A DNA stretch of 64,000 nucleotides, taken from Allantophomopsis cytisporea (taxonomy: Eukaryota; Ascomycota; Leotiomycetes; Phacidiales; Phacidiaceae). The stretch covers positions 744,001 through 808,000 of the forward strand of contig CP103025.1 of the NCBI GenBank assembly GCA_024752435.1, in the 5' to 3' direction. The notes under the pieces are model-generated. The model was not told the origin of the DNA, did no database searches, and saw nothing but the letters and a program-made list of their open reading frames with translations. The position numbers and the translations under genes are program-made. Of the stretch, positions 1 through 12,116 are shown one piece after another. The first letter of the stretch is position 1; every line of letters starts with the position of its first letter.

Positions 1-969
1 ACAGCACAATCGCGCAGACAACGAAATATCACGAGACTCTTTCTCCGCATTACATGGACTTATCCCACTCGACTTGGGCAATATCGGCGCATTCAGAGGG
101 CATTGGAATCAAGACACAAAAAAACCACAGAGACAAAAGTAGAGGCATATTTGTTCGTTAAAAAGATTGTGTTTCGCATTTAATTTGTATTTGCCGCTCT
201 GGACAGGATTCCGGAAGACGGATATCCCATCGTGAGTACTTCCTCCGACCTGACTCATCTTGTTTCTATCCATATTCGTTCTTCGAAGATATCATGAATT
301 TCACTCGCTGATATGTACAGGGCTTCGAACTTCATATAGTAATTTCTTGCATATATTAATTCAGCGACGTATACATTATACAGGTGAGCTGGAACATCCA
401 ATCCTCCTACCCGCCTACCTGCAACGAGTCCCTCTATGTACGATTTACGGGCCTTATTTGCCTGTTGCTCAAGCTATGGTCTGCATTATCATGCTGAAAG
501 ATTCTGAGCATCTTACAGCTGGTGTCCTGAAGCCCATACGCATCAAGCACGTATACTGTTCGCAGGGCTATTGATCAAGTAGGGATCCCATGGAGTTCAC
601 CATCACTAACATACTCCGAACAGTCCACTCGCTGAAAAAGCTCACAACCTCAATTTCAATCTACTTGTCCCAGAGATCCTTGGACTGCCGAGATCAATAC
701 CGCACCCGATTCTAAGCCCGTGAGTTTACCCGACGTTGCATACCGGGGCGTCACACACGAGTCATCGAGAAGTGCTAGCTTGCACCTTCAGATAACTCCT
801 CAAATTGATTGACATTCTCGTAATCAATCTGCCTGCATCTCATCCCGAGGTACCGCATAGCACAGCTCTCTCCATAGGCAGCTGTGTAGATTGGGTTTGG
901 GCAGAGCCACGTCAAACTTGTTCCACATCAACTTCTCGAACATCCATCGACTTTCTCTTCAGGACCAAA
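1..969 (+). other. Upstream region and probable spliced 5' leader of the PSP1-domain gene
   Basis: No convincing coding sequence. The open frame running from about 805 into the downstream gene has no ATG before 970. A good candidate leader intron runs from a GTGAGT donor at 720 to a CAG ending at 791. A further GTGAGT donor lies at 232. This suggests the leader of the next gene is spliced, but the transcription start cannot be placed from sequence alone. Confidence 0.4.
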
Positions 970-3844
970 ATGACCTCGAACGATAACCAAAAGGCTGGAG
1001 CAAATGGCAGGGGAATGCCATCATCTCTCACATCCATTTCGAGTAACAACTCTTCAATTCTACTTGACAAGCTGAATGCGAGACGCTCCACACCTGACTC
1101 CGAAGCGTTGGCAAGTTCAGATGACGAGGTCGACTCTCAGAGACCTGCACCACCGCCACAGAAGCCAGCTCGTAGAGCATCATGGTTGAATGATACCACC
1201 CAGCCTACAACCCAGCCTCGCAAGAATTCATTTGCGAGCGTCTCAATGTCACCCACAGCTTCTCACCCCAGCACTCCGTCTACTGAATCTGGCGCTTGGG
1301 CATCTCATATCCCCAGTTCATCAGGATTGGTGAGTGGCCGTACTACAACCAGCTCAGCATTTCCGTGGAGTATTGGTATCTGGAACAATGAATCAAGAAA
1401 GGAGCCTCCAGCGAGACTGACAGAGGTGCTACCTTCTCCTGCATCAGTGCAACCTCCCGGTAATGGCCATTTTTATACAGATATGCACCCATCTCAGGCC
1501 TCTGCGATTCATCGAGATTCAACAGCAAATACTACCATTCCCTTTGCAATACCATTACACCCGACCCCCAAGACCTATCGCTCGCAGTCATATTCTGTGG
1601 GCCAGCTAGATCCCGATGTTAGTCTTCCAGGTACGAATTTCTCTGCGCTCCCTCCATTCGGTGGCCGACCACGTCAGAATCAACACCCTGGCTTGCAACA
1701 CCGACCCTCTCGTCCAAGCATGCTCAGCGAAGTCTCCAATGATGGAACAGGGCTCAGCAAGCTCAAAGAAGTCGATGATGACGGTGACGATGAAAGTCTC
1801 GGGGAATCCGCACAAGGACTGCAACAATCAAATGAAGCAAAGACAATTGAGTTTCTGGCGAAGGAAAATGCTATTCTTCGTCAGCAGCATCAGTACAACA
1901 ATTCCCGTTTGCGCTCACGCGCTTCTACTACCAATGCACCGGTGAGTGCATTTTCCGCTGGATCAATATATGGAATGCCCGATTCACAAATAGAAACATC
2001 TGATTACGCAATTGACGAGCTGGAGGAGCCCTCAGAGTTACAGGACGCTAGAAACCATGGACTCCTAAGCCGTCGTTTGAGCGAGTTTGGTGTTGGCACG
2101 GCAAACAAACCCCCGAATTACTCTTCTATCGAGAATCGGAAAATTGAAAATGTCAAAAAGGCATTCTGGCAAAGCTCTTTGGGTTTTGGAGGGTTGGAGG
2201 ACATACCTCAAAGCAGACGTCATTCCTTTGCTGATATTCCAACAAGACAAGGTTCAGTTGGAAGCACTGGTGGCGAGCCTCTTGTGTCTCAAGAATCCGA
2301 ACTGCTGGCACATAAAGACCTTTTAGGCCGTTATAATGATGGCGCAGGTCACAACTATAATGACCATGGTAAGCACATCTTTTCTTATCAATCCCGTGAG
2401 CAAATATGGTCTTTGCAAACTGCCGGTCAACCCTACCAGCAGGAGGAAAATTTCGGAACAAAATATTTACAACAACTCAATGCAGCAGCTTCATATTTCA
2501 CCGGACCATCATCGCTGCTTCGTAGCGCCGATGTCTACGATCAAAGCACAAGCCCTGCTTCGGTTTACCAATCCCAGAGCATTGGATCGCAATACAGCAA
2601 TGTGCGCCCCGCTTCCCCTCATCGCGGCATGTATAGCATGACACAGCCACGACACAATCAACTTCTTTATATTGTACTATTCAAGTGTTCTCGTGCCGAT
2701 GTGTTCTACGTCCAGGAAGGCACAGGATTGTTTGTGAAACCGGGTGACTTGGTCATTGTTGAAGCTGATCGAGGTACCGATCTTGGTACTGTCGCTCATG
2801 AGAATGTTGAGTGGAGCCAGGCCAAGGAACTAAAGGAGAAATACGCGGAGGAGCACTACAAGTGGCTGATGATGTATTCTCAAAATGCATCTGGAAATCA
2901 GGATGGCACTGGAGCAGGCTTGATGGCCGCATCGAATGGCCTTCAAGGCAGTGCTGTGGGTGGCATGGGTCCTCCAAACCAGCATGGTATGCAAGAGCCG
3001 AACCCGGGCGAATTGAAACCCAAGATCATCAAACGCTTGGCGCAGAATCATGAGATTCAGTCCTTGAGGGACAAAGAAGGTAGCGAGGCCAAGGCGAAAC
3101 GTGTGTGCATGCAGAAGGTGAAAGAGCATGGTTTGCACATGGAAATCTTGGATGCTGAGTTTCAAATGTATGTCTTCAGAAGCTTTCATTGAGGGTGCAA
3201 CAGTGACTGACTTGATCATCTTTCAAATACATAGGGACCTAAAGAAGCTTACTTTCTATTACTTCGCTGATGCATACATCAACTTTAACTCTCTAGTTAC
3301 TGATCTATTCAAAGTCTACAAGACAAGAATCTGGATGTCAGCTATCAATCCTGCCTCGTTTGCAAGTCCCAGCCTCGGCTTGCAAGCTCCTAGTGGCGTT
3401 GGCCCAGGAGCCATTGGCACGACCCGAAATGCAACCAATGAGAGACGACCGCAATCGCAAGAATATGGCACAGGAGCTCCGGCGTTGAACAACAGGCCGT
3501 ATAGTGGCTTCGCACAACCATTCGCAGCCTCCGTTGATCGAGGATCGATGCAGCCACAACAAATGACTTTCCAGACAGGTTCTTATGGTTATGGTCTACC
3601 TCAATTTACGGCTCCGAGAGTAGCTGGAGGAGGTTATAGTTCTGGTTTGCCACAGCATGTCGATCCTTTCTTGAGCTACACTTCGCCTCCTGAATTTCAT
3701 GGATCGTCGTCTCGATTTGCCCCTCCACAAGTCCAATCTCCGGACAACGGCGAGTATGGTCATGTTGGTGCCGGCACCCATACTACGGAACACGATGCCT
3801 GGCTGAATTCCTTGCAAGGACTTTCTCTTGGTTCCCGATCTTGA
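970..3844 (+). CDS. PSP1 C-terminal domain protein (suppressor of DNA polymerase alpha mutations type)
   Basis: Two exons, 970-3167 and 3235-3844, give 935 aa. The 67-nt intron (GTATGT...TAG) restores the frame into DLKKLTFYYFAD. The first 550 or so residues are low complexity, Ser/Pro/Gln-rich and probably disordered. A PSP1 C-terminal domain covers about residues 565-765, with FKCSRADVFYVQEG, KPGDLVIVEADRGTDLG and LKKLTFYYFADAYINFN. The tail is again disordered (Gly/Pro/Gln). The start at 970 has a good context (CCAAAATGACC); the frame upstream lacks an ATG. Yeast Psp1 is a suppressor of polymerase alpha mutations and is linked to mRNA-binding bodies; the molecular role is not settled. The gene converges with HUL4. 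Identification of the domain is firm; function is inferred from family only. Confidence 0.88.
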
Positions 3845-4688
3845 AGTCCATCTATCTTTGTCGCTTATAACCAGCACACACGGGTCTAGTACTGAGACTT
3901 ACAAATTGCCAAACATTATAAAGATTTTCTTTTGACTCTGTACTTAGCCAATTATGGCATGAATTTGGAAGGCGTTGGAAGAAGAATTGGGGATACAAAA
4001 AGACTTTCCATTTCCCCCTTGTTTTTTGAAGACTAGCGCTGTGCATTGTAAGGATTTTATGTGTTTTAAAGGGTCAACAGTTACACACCAGCCAAGCTTC
4101 TTCTCTCAGAGGTAGCTGTACACGAATTGTGTCAAGAAATGGTTACCGTTGGTCGAGAGTAATTGTTTGTGTGTCTTATAGAAGAATTGGAGAACGAGTC
4201 TGAGTTTGGTCTTGCCTCTTATATTCATGATTTGGAAGAAAAAAAAGGGAAACAGGTTTATCTGGTCCTTGTGCTTATGGCTTAAAGAGATTAGCTTCTG
4301 GTTTACTATTGTTAACAAGGTGACTATCCCCACCAGTCCAGTGTACAAGAAGTGTAAAGCCATGGTGCAACCGTGATATCAGGTTATTTACACATTCAGA
4401 AACGCCAAAAGTCGCCAGGTTACTCCCAACCAAGAAACATGACGGTGTAGGGAATTAATCAAAGTGACCCAACGCCTAATTAGAATGTTGACGCAACCAA
4501 CCTTGACTCGCGCTGAAGCTGCCAAAAAAAAAAAAAAAAAAAAAACACAACGAAACCCGATGGTGCGTCTTAAAGCGTATAACCTTCGAGTATTAGGAAA
4601 ATAATCGAGCCAATGCAAAGCTATGCCTTGAATTGTTTGCCAACGCGTATTGGTATACAATAGTGGATAGTAGTAACATATCCCGTGC
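3845..4688. other. Convergent intergenic region with poly-A tract
   Basis: 3' flanks of the PSP1-domain gene and HUL4. It holds a 22-nt run of A at 4524-4545 and AT-rich stretches that can serve as polyadenylation signals on either strand. No gene seen. Confidence 0.6.
4524..4545. repeat. Poly-A homopolymer tract
   Basis: Uninterrupted run of 22 A residues between the two convergent 3' ends. Probably a simple repeat rather than a retroposon tail, since no element is recognisable next to it. Confidence 0.9.
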
Positions 4689-7600
4689 TTACTTGAGCCC
4701 GAACCCTTCGGACTCGTTTACAGCTCGCCACAACATGGTTTCCAGCTTCTCCTTGGAGCCGTAACGCCACAGCGACAGCATGTTGAAACAGGTCCTTGCA
4801 ACGGGATATCTGGGACCGTCATCTCCCAGACATGAGAGTTTTATCACTAGGTTTGTGGCACCCATAGCGGGGATTCTGTCAGAGCCAGTGACAAAACTCA
4901 GCAGTTTCCGTTGGTCCTTAGGATGTGCCTTTTCAAATGACTGCCAAAACCATTGGATGACTGGCTCGGTCTCTGCAGGCTTGGGCACATTCCAATTCTC
5001 ACAAATAGCAACAGCCCTAAGTGAAGATATATCGAGAGGTTCATCAGAGCCCCTGATAAGTAGCTCAATCTCCTCAGGCCTGAACAACGACAGAGCGTTT
5101 CCACCACAAACAGCGAAGAATCCTCGTTTGAAAGGCTCAAACTGCCGCGCCACTGCCGTATCTAGGATGTACCGCACATACAGGTCAACGAATTCACGGC
5201 GATTTGTGTTTGTGACGGGTTTATTCTCCCCTCCAGGACACAGAGGAATCGAGACACTGTGACCATACCGATCAACATCAGCGACGAAATCTCGGCAAAA
5301 CGTAGCCTCCACATCACCGTCAAACTCCAATAATTGGCGCAGACCATGCGCAAGAGCAGGTTTGAGCTCAGCAAGATCCTCAAGTGTATGGTTCATAATA
5401 GGCTTCGCATGAGTTATGGTTCCTGGAGCAGCCGCTGGGGCGGCTGCAAGTAATTTTCTGAAAGCAAAGGGTGGGAGAGCGACGTCGATAATTGTTGAGT
5501 TGTAGATGGCAAGGCCCAATACTACACCAACGAGAAAGTATTGGTCCGACGTTTCAAAGCTGTTTGGGTTGAAGTAACAGAAATGGGAATCATCGTCGTA
5601 AGTGAAGAGAGCTGAAATGTTAGAATAACGTAACAAAATAGAGAAGTGACTGCCATACCATGATCTGGATTAAAGACATCCCGCACAAGAAGGAGAAACC
5701 ACTCTTTGCGGAGACCTCCCGCGTCAATACCTTCTTCACCAGTAAACTCAATGCGAAGGCCCTTCTTGATCTCTTCACCACCAGTACCGATAACCTCACT
5801 AACACTTTTAAGGCTGTCCTCTACCAAGCATTCGCGTCGAATCCGAAGTGATAGATACTGATTCACAGTCTTCCGGCTCATGATGCTATTGAAGAAAGCC
5901 TCTCTAGCCTTGACTTCCATCTGCCGCTTGGCGTCATGTTCCATGATCTGAATTTTTGCCCATATGCTGAGGAAGAATGGGTATTGACAGAAAGCGAACT
6001 TGCTTCGCTTTGACTCCCAGGCCTCGAAATCAGCTATAAGATCGGAATAATCCAGAAGAGTATTGTAAAAATCGCTAGTTGCAAGGATCTGTCCATGCGT
6101 ATGGGCTCTTTCGCGGGCCCCTAAACCAATACTGTGTGAGGCCTCCGAACGTGTGAGAGCCCGAGGATCGCTTTTCCTCATGATACCGCTATTGTTTGCA
6201 GAGAAGAAGAGTGCCATGACTCTGGCTGCGGCTTTAATTTGCCAATCATCATTGTATACAACTGGTTTTGGCTTGTTATCAACTTTCTTAGGCGCTTGCG
6301 TATTTCCAGTCAGGGCAGCATGCAATTGTGCTGTCGTATGACCAGATCCCGGACCATTCAAACTTGGTATTAAGCCAGCTGTGGGATCTGTCTCGACAAC
6401 TCTTTTCTTTCCATGTTGTCGTGACAACCTATAAGTTACAAAACTGCCAATCAATTCAACTGTTCGCTGAAACTGCGCTTCAGAAAATCTAGCAAACCAA
6501 GTGACAAGGTGATGATGACATTCATTGGACAGATTAGAGAGAAGCCCAAGTACTCTTTTTATTATTCCAGAATGCTGGCCAGGTATTGCGGATCCCCTAA
6601 GATTTGCTCCTGAAGGTTGATTTTTCGGCCTGAATGGTTCGTGTTGACCAGACCCCGGGGGACCTCTACGATCTCGTGATCTGGACCGTGATCTTTCGCG
6701 AAAGGAAGAGCCGGCGCGGTTGTTGTTAGGATATAAAAGAGGGTTCGATAATATAATGAGGAGAAAACGTATATCGCGAGGCTCCGCAAGTTGTCGCCCG
6801 GGGCGTTTCAGTAGAGTTTCGCTAGCCTTGAGGAGAATGCGTTGTATACGTGTCTGCACTTCCACAAGATCTTCTTCAATTCGCTGGACAACATGAATAG
6901 ATGGATGCTCGCTGCTAAAGTACTGCGGATCCGACACAACAAGGTCCTTCCAGTAACGCAGCCAGCCCCTACCGGCGTATAACAAACTGCGGTACCAATT
7001 CTCGAGGGTGGGCCAGTCTATGTGGGGAGATTTAATGTTAACGATGTTGATGGCTTCCATTGGCCCATCGATGACACTTCCGTTACGACTTGATCGTGGT
7101 CTTTCAGGTTGCTTTGATTCAGAACGACTGCCTGTCCACCACAATCCATTCTCCGCAATGTCGCCAATCAACAATGTTTTCGCATCCATATCAGAAATAC
7201 TTTCTTCCGGTCGTAGGTGCATCTCTTTGCTGAGAGGACCACTTCTCTTGAGTCCCTCGCTTGTAGCCCGTGAAGCACTGGGTCTCAAAGTTGTAAACGA
7301 TTCATTTATCATATCATGGGAGCTGAACACTTCAATTATGTATTCTTCGAGAGGCTTGAAAGTTCGTAGTGGGTTACTAGAACTTTGCTCTTGTCGATGT
7401 TGTGAGGTTCTCGCGTCCTCTTCGGAGACACGCGCTCGTGATTGAGGCACAGGAGGACCACGCTCCGGCGGTGGAGGTTTTGTGGAACCAAAGGATAAGC
7501 CTTCCCGACCTGTTCGACTCGGATCATCCACACCAGGCAGCGACGTAGAGTACACCTTCGATTCGATGGAGAGCTTTGGATCAGGTCTGCCCAATTCTGA

Positions 7601-8487
7601 AGTTGTTACGCTACCTGAGATCTCGGCACGTGCTGGTAGGTCAATAGGGCCAACTGTTGCGGATGCATCTTTCGGCGACATAGAAGCGGGCTCTGAGACA
7701 GGGACAGCCACAGTCGGAGGAGACGATGAGAGGATCGCATGTTGCCGCCTCATATGACACCGAAGGAACTCGATAGTGCACTTGTCGATAATTTGATGGG
7801 TTCGTTGAAGAGATAGCAGTGGAGCTGACTGCTTATGAGAAACTGGGATATGCAGATTATGTAGACAGGCTTGCACTTACCTTGTGAAACTCCACGATTA
7901 CCAGAGGCAGTCCCAGGTCTAGAGGGTTGGTTGCTTCGTAATGAGTCTTCATGCTTCGACGCACCAGCCTTGAGTGGAACAAGATCATTGATTGTCAGGC
8001 AGACTGTACACCTGAAGACCTTCAAGCCTTTTGGCCATCGTACCATAGAATCGCAAGTCATACACTTCCCAGTCATCAGGTCCGCTTCCGGTGCCCTCGA
8101 TGGTTTGCCTGCACTGGATGCTCCAGGCAATACGGGGATGTTGGGATCGCTGCCTATAGGATCGAAAGTTGTGCTTGTATTGCCATGCTCGACCGGCTTC
8201 TTCTTCCTGTGAGAGAAGATGGAAGGAAACGGATGGCTCATTGATCGGCCGTGATTCGAGGGGTTCCGATCAAGCTTCGACGTACTACTCCCAGTATTTG
8301 GGAAAGTCTGGCGACCCGCAGTGGACTGTACAGTAGGAATACCGAATGAACCATCCAAAGCATCGCTTTCCGTTATTCGTGAGCTGCCTTGTCTTCTGGT
8401 CGGTAATCCAGGAGGCGCATCTGTGACAGAAGAGTTGGAAGGTTTATGTGAGCTCCCACCGCCGATTCGTGACGTCCAAGGTGGCAT
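4689..8487 (-). CDS. HUL4: HECT-type E3 ubiquitin ligase HUL4
   Basis: Three exons on the minus strand, 8487-7881, 7824-5659 and 5611-4689, give 1231 aa, the usual size for fungal HUL4. Introns are 56 nt (7825-7880) and 46 nt (5612-5658), both with GT-AG ends and phase 1. The N-terminus opens MPPWTSRIG and carries a SHPFPSIF motif. A four-cysteine knuckle follows (Cys142, 145, 160, 163) around RWPKGLKVFRC. A long Ser/Pro/Arg-rich part leads to the HECT domain in the last 350 residues, with LRKEWFLLL, YFNP and the catalytic cysteine at about 1199 in ARTCFNML. HECT ligases take ubiquitin on this cysteine before transfer to substrate; yeast Hul4 acts in nuclear protein and RNA surveillance with TRAMP. 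The start at 8487 is chosen over an ATG nine codons upstream because fungal relatives begin at MPPW. Family assignment is strong; substrates are unknown. Confidence 0.92.
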
Positions 8488-10490
8488 TGTTCGATAGACT
8501 ATGATGGCATCCAATGCGAGTTCGACAACACGGCGTTATTCGTATGGGCGGATCCTAGATTATCTCTGGTGACAGTGCATGGCTGTTTTGATCGGTGGGG
8601 TCGGCGCGGCGAGTATTGAGAGGGGCAGCACAGAAGCAACACTTCAACGTCCTTGAGGATATTCAGGAATGGCGGCTGCAGAAGGCATGACCCAGTTAGC
8701 ATCTAGCACTCCTGAGTTCTTGTCGAAGTTGACAGCGAGGGAAATTTTTGAAGGTAATACGAAGGGAGAGATAGTAGGGAGGGAAGGTGGCTCCTTGACG
8801 TAGCTGCGGGAGCGGTAATGGAATTGGACCAATGTATGTACCTTGGTAGTATTTGTATGTGCATGTAGCTAGCTACCTTACTATTATTAGTGGAGATGCA
8901 GACGCAGGTGCAGGTCAAGGCCGTTTTTCTGTTTGGCGACAGGCAGGGCAAGATGTGATTTTGATTTACTACAGCGCGCCGCAAGCAGGTTCGGTATGGA
9001 GTGGTTGTAAAAGTATATATCCAGCTCGCAGAATATCCTGTGTATGTTGACGGACAGTCGAAGTAGGCTGGTAAGTACACCCTTATGCGAACCTAGGTAT
9101 TTACCTCTCTCTAAGTACATACCTAACCTATCCATATGCCATGCGACCAGCCCCGAACCTAATGCGGGCGGATCATCCGTTGCTGCGGGTCAACACAATC
9201 GAACCTTGTCCGTTTCGATTCGATGTAATCTACATACCTTAAGATCACGTCTGCGTGTAAGTCCCTAGGTATATAGATATGCGTCTGAGGATATACATAC
9301 ATATTCTAGAAGAACAACGTCTTTGTGGAACAGGAGTACTTGTGTTCGAATACTTCGAAGTACATACGCTTCCCTTCATTACATGGCTTCACTTCATTTC
9401 GCATCCGGTGTCCAGGGTTCGTTCTTCGAAATCGTACACAGGGGAAAAGGGAGCAGCACAATTTTAGGGGGATATTGGGCGGGTCATGATAGACAGTAAA
9501 ACACGACACAGGGAGTGTAAGAATGCATACAATTCCCCAGTTTCTATCTACCCAGGTACCATGCCGGACAATCTAAACTATATTGTGTATGTATCACCTT
9601 ACGATGAGATGAGGGGGTTCAACCTCAACTCTTTGGGTTAGGCTCCGCCCCTCACATTGACTTCTCTCTCTACCTGATAGATAACACAACAGTGCCGACG
9701 ACTCACCCTATGATTATTTATTTCTGTTTTCTAAAATCTCTGGTGCAAGGCATTTCGTGACAGACAGACAATACATTAGCTATTTGATATTACTACTAGA
9801 GCATAAGAACATTGGTTTCGGGAGACACCTGTAACTACCTTTGATCAATAGCAACTCACGCATCTTAACTTTTCTATATTCCGTAAGATAGCTTATCCGG
9901 GTCATTTGATGTAAAGGGAATAATGCATACAGCTTGTAGCATTTAAGATTTGCCAAGCACTTTGCCTCATTAGCGGCTAGATGAGCCAAGCTTCGTCTGG
10001 CTACTTACCTTCCGTGCATGTCTTTTTCGCTTTCATTTGTACCTGCAAGATACAATTGATCGAATGTCCTTAAAGCCTCCACATCTACTAGAACGTATTG
10101 AAATGAAGATCACAAATGGCATTTGGCATGGGAGAGCATTCTGAGGTGGGCAAGAGCTCGAAAAGTGAGTCTAGATTCTAACACTTTGACGAAGGTATGG
10201 GTACGGGGGTGTAACTTCTCATGATTTCCATCCAACTTCATGGCCTGTCAGGTATTTCCTTCCTACCGACCAATTCAAGAATTTCCATATTTTAATATTC
10301 AAATCACGTTACGGATCCAATTCATAAGTCGTAGATGTGGTATGCATTTCTTCACATTCTTAGACGACCATTTCTGAACATTTTGTCTGCAATCGCAGAG
10401 GAAAAGCCATAAACCATAGCCATAAGTAACACCCCAATGAAGTCCCAAGCTGCAAGACCAAAGCACACAGAGTTTCCGCTACGAAACCGT
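8488..10490. other. 2 kb intergenic region, HUL4 promoter to RPL15 3' end
   Basis: No ORF with recognisable content on either strand. It includes the upstream region of HUL4 and the 3' flank of RPL15. Short TACCTA/TTACC-rich stretches occur around 9080-9130 and 9240-9270. I see no tRNA or snoRNA that I can support. Confidence 0.5.
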
Positions 10491-11348
10491 TTAACGGTAA
10501 CGCCTGATCAAGTTAGCCAATGTATAACAAGATAATGAAAGAGAATAAATTACCAGTAGCTCTGGGTGTTGTGGCGCTTCCAGGTCTTTCTGCGTCCAGC
10601 AGTGGTCTTGTTGAAACCGTGACCCTTGCCGAGACCACGAGACTTCTTGCCAGTGGCAGTAAGACCACGGGACTCGCGGTGCTTGTGGACTGGCTTGACG
10701 ATCCAGTTAATACGGGCATCACGGCGGATGGCCTTGTGCTGTGGGTCGACAAGGATGACCTCGAAGTACTTGTAGGTGGAGTCCTGGTTGATCCAGTAGG
10801 AGTTGAGGACTCTCAAGTTGGCGCAACGACGTCCAACACGCTCCTCAGCGGTGGACTTGAGGGATCTCTGGTACTTAAGCTGGTTGACTCCCTGGTTGGT
10901 TGGCTTTCCTATAATTCATATATCAGCCCTGGTCCAGAAAACCTAGATTTTCATCGATTCTGCGTACCGTAGGTAGCACCCTTTGGAACTGGGCGCTTGC
11001 GTCCACCACGACGAACGCGAACACGGTAGATGACATAGCCCTGCTTGGCCTTGTAGCCGAGACGACGAGCCTTGTCTGGGCGAGATGGGCGGGAAGCACG
11101 GTGAATGACGTTCAACTGGCGGAGCTATATTATGCACTCTCAGCAATGTTCAACGAGTGTATAGCAGAGACATATTGTCCACAGTATATTTCAATGTTCG
11201 ATGTTTTTGAGGCGGAGCTCGAAATCGTCGAAGTGATTCTTTATGGATCGGGCAGTCTTACCTCCCAGCAGCGGACACGGAGAAGGAATCGCAGAACATC
11301 GGACTGCTTCTTCTTCTGAAGTTCCTCGACGTATTTAAGAGCACCCAT
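10491..11348 (-). CDS. RPL15: 60S ribosomal protein L15 (eL15), cytosolic
   Basis: Four coding exons: 11348-11262, 11124-10968, 10908-10554 and 10503-10491, giving 203 aa against 204 in yeast and human. It begins MGALKYVEELQKKKQSDV and holds the strongly conserved DKARRLGYKAKQGYVIYR and KPVHKHRESRGLT blocks. The last intron (10504-10553, GTAATT...CTAAC...CAG) splits codon Trp and leaves a 13-nt last exon encoding RYR-stop, so the protein ends SYWRYR as in relatives. Without that splice a TAA follows immediately after SYW. A probable leader intron (11349-11481, GTCAGT to TAG) ends directly against the ATG, a layout common in fungal ribosomal protein genes. The protein binds 25S rRNA in the large subunit. 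Identity is certain; the small last exon is inferred from the family's conserved end. Confidence 0.95.
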
Positions 11349-11481
11349 CTATACCTCCCGTTAGCCCTGGTGTTCGACATGATATGAGCTGCGTAAATTG
11401 CGATGCTGGAAATGCTCATTTGATCGGAAATCGCTGATGAAGCACAGATGAAGCTGTTCGTTCGGAGAGGATCTCACTGAC
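11349..11481 (-). other. Probable 5' UTR intron of RPL15
   Basis: On the minus strand a GTCAGT donor at 11481 follows a C/A-rich leader, and an AG sits directly against the ATG at 11348. Length 133 nt. Leader introns are frequent in ribosomal protein genes of filamentous fungi. Not proven without cDNA. Confidence 0.55.
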
Positions 11482-12116
11482 CTTGATTGTGAGGTGGTGT
11501 TGCTGCGATTGTCGTTAGTTGTCGTGGATAATTCCTCTCACCAGTTTCCTGTACTGGCGCGAAAATCGACCTTGCAACTTTCCACAGTCGAACGGTGGGT
11601 TTCTTGCCCTACCCGCCAAGAGTTTTAGGCGCTAGTCGAATTGTGGAAATTTCGACATTTAATGCCTCAGGATTGTATAGATAAACGAAGCTACCCGCTA
11701 CGACACCTCACATCGCAGACAATACTAACAATATGAATTTTCAGATGAGATGGAGTGTGGTAGGCTTAGTTGGCAAAGCTCCTCACTTAATTAGTTACCG
11801 CACTTATCGTTCTATGCAACAATTTAGACTCATGTATTTCACATATCCTGCTTACTGATATGTCCATAATAGAGGAGTACATTCTTATTCAAGTATCAGT
11901 ACATGTAGTTATTGCAAGGGATTATTCAGAAAGACAACAAGAACATATGTCACTATCTAGTAGGCTGGGTAACAAAAGTCGATAATGCCGGTTTCAGTGA
12001 AAAACATCGAGGGTAGCGTCTTGAATGTTTATGAGCGTGAAAAAGCTAAGCTACCTAATATCGTATGCTCCTAGACCTTCAAATGCCAAAGCTATTCATG
12101 CCCATCTGCTGTAAGA
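11482..12116. other. Intergenic: RPL15 promoter and 3' flank of next gene
   Basis: About 630 bp with no ORF of interest. It must hold the RPL15 promoter and the terminator region of the gene at 12117-13214. No specific factor site can be named with confidence. Confidence 0.45.

Noticed and set aside
805..969. N-terminal extension of the PSP1-domain protein
   Set aside because: The frame is open from 805 but begins with TTG; the first ATG in frame is 970 with a good context.
10550..10552. TAA directly after SYW as the RPL15 stop codon
   Set aside because: It lies inside a canonical intron whose removal gives the conserved RYR end.
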